In this document: positions 23,360-24,033 of the stretch, in pieces
Numbering within the stretch: position 1 is the stretch's first letter
Layout of the letters: each line of letters begins with the position of its first letter
NCBI GenBank assembly: GCA_964448305.1
Contig: CAYUWB010000018.1
Span: forward strand, 1 to 24,033
DNA length: 24,033 nt
From: Thioglobus_C sp964448305
GTDB taxonomy: Bacteria; Pseudomonadota; Gammaproteobacteria; PS1; Pseudothioglobaceae
Direction of reading: 5' to 3'
Position numbers and translations under genes: made by a program
Notes under the pieces: generated by a model
What the model was told of the DNA's origin: nothing
The model's input: the letters and a program-made list of their open reading frames with translations, nothing else
Databases searched by the model: none

Positions 23360-24033
23360 ATCAGTTTGATATTGTTATTGTCGGCGGCGGCATGGTGGGG
23401 CAAGATTTTGCCTTGAGCATGGCGCAAAAAACCAATGCATCGATTGCTATTGTTGAGCCAAACAATCCCAATCCAAAGTTGAGTAAAGATTTTCACGCAC
23501 GCGTTAGTGCTATTACGCCAACTTCTGAGGCCTTTCTAACCAAACTTGGTGTTTGGGATTTAATCAAACGCAAGCATACTTTTACACAAACCAAAGTCTG
23601 GGATCAAAACTCGCACGGTAATTTAGACTTTAACGCCACAGATGATGAACTCAGTCACTTAGGCCATATCATTGAAAATGACGCCATTCAATCGGCCATG
23701 TTTACAGCGTTAAGCGATACTAAGGTTGAGTTTATTAATGCCAAACTTGATCATATTGATAAGACCGATGAAGGCTATCAATTACAGCTAGATAACGATC
23801 AGCAGTTGTCTTGCGCTTTATTAATAGGTGCCGATGGCGCACGTTCACGTATTCGTGATCTCACGCAAATTGAATTTAGTGAAACCAATTACGGGCAAAA
23901 AGCCATTATTTGCAATATTCGCTCTGACAAGGGTTTTGAAGACACCACTTGGCAGCGCTTTTTATCCGATAGTATTATTGCCTTATTGCCACTGAGTGAT
24001 AATGAGGCGTCAATCGTTTGGTCTGCTGAAAAC
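23356..24033 (+). CDS. UbiH/UbiF-family FAD monooxygenase, partial (3' end outside window)
   Basis: The first 226 residues of a flavin-dependent hydroxylase of the ubiquinone-biosynthesis (UbiH/UbiF/Coq6) type; the open frame runs off the window end. It starts FDIVIVGGGMVG with the FAD-binding GxGxxG at 10-15, has an ARVSAITPTS segment near 48-57, and the DG motif LIGADGARSRIR at 156-167. Which ring position it hydroxylates cannot be judged. The ATG overlaps the pmbA stop (ATGA) and has GGGGAA upstream. Confidence 0.88.
   Translation, partial: MNQFDIVIVGGGMVGQDFALSMAQKTNASIAIVEPNNPNPKLSKDFHARVSAITPTSEAFLTKLGVWDLIKRKHTFTQTKVWDQNSHGNLDFNATDDELSHLGHIIENDAIQSAMFTALSDTKVEFINAKLDHIDKTDEGYQLQLDNDQQLSCALLIGADGARSRIRDLTQIEFSETNYGQKAIICNIRSDKGFEDTTWQRFLSDSIIALLPLSDNEASIVWSAEN

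Noticed and set aside
1..24033. tRNA or rRNA genes, CRISPR arrays, insertion sequences, integrases
   Set aside because: None was seen: no repeat-spacer pattern, no transposase or integrase frame, no cloverleaf recognised. This was by eye, so a covariance-model search could still find a small RNA.

Overview
The window reads as an AT-rich (low-GC by eye) gammaproteobacterial chromosome from an autotroph that builds alpha-carboxysomes. Likely hosts are chemolithoautotrophic sulfur oxidisers such as relatives of SUP05/Thioglobus or Thiomicrospira. That placement is inferred from gene content and base composition; nothing in the window fixes the species. All genes but one (truA) lie on the + strand, and no stretch over 300 bases lacks a gene.

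Region 1 (22-10245) is the distal part of a cso operon. It runs csoS1 (hexameric shell), csoS2 (scaffold), csoSCA (shell carbonic anhydrase), csoS4A and csoS4B (pentameric vertices), a ferritin-like gene, an acRAF-type pterin-dehydratase-like gene, a ParA-type ATPase (mcdA candidate), two identical small Lys/Ala-rich genes (mcdB candidates), cbbO and cbbQ. RuBisCO (cbbLS) is not in the window and presumably lies upstream. The genes are nearly contiguous; the main break is a 130-bp gap after csoS1 that holds a long hairpin. Together they build the shell, condense and encapsulate RuBisCO, supply CO2 from bicarbonate, assemble and reactivate RuBisCO, and space carboxysomes on the nucleoid.

Region 2 (10246-14183) holds a hairpin-rich 180-bp spacer, a SulP-family anion transporter with a STAS domain, and an SLC13/DASS-type anion permease with TrkA-C-like domains. 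Next to the carboxysome cluster they are candidates for bicarbonate uptake and/or sulfate and other anion exchange. This is inference.

Region 3 (14198-24033) is compact housekeeping: truA on the - strand, then dgkA, birA (no DNA-binding domain), lptB, tsaD, comM, hisA, rnfH, corC, a TauE/SafE-like membrane protein, pmbA and a ubiH-type monooxygenase cut by the window end. Most neighbours overlap or nearly touch.

The most notable observations are these. (a) A run of nine A in csoS2, in the right phase for -1 slippage and with stops close behind in both other frames, would give a 345-residue short CsoS2. (b) The tandem mcdB candidates are identical over 236 nt while their upstream leaders have diverged. 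(c) There is a CCxxC/CxxC cluster in the CsoS2 N-terminal linker. (d) csoS1 lies directly before csoS2, with a long hairpin between them. (e) Two anion transporters follow the carboxysome operon.
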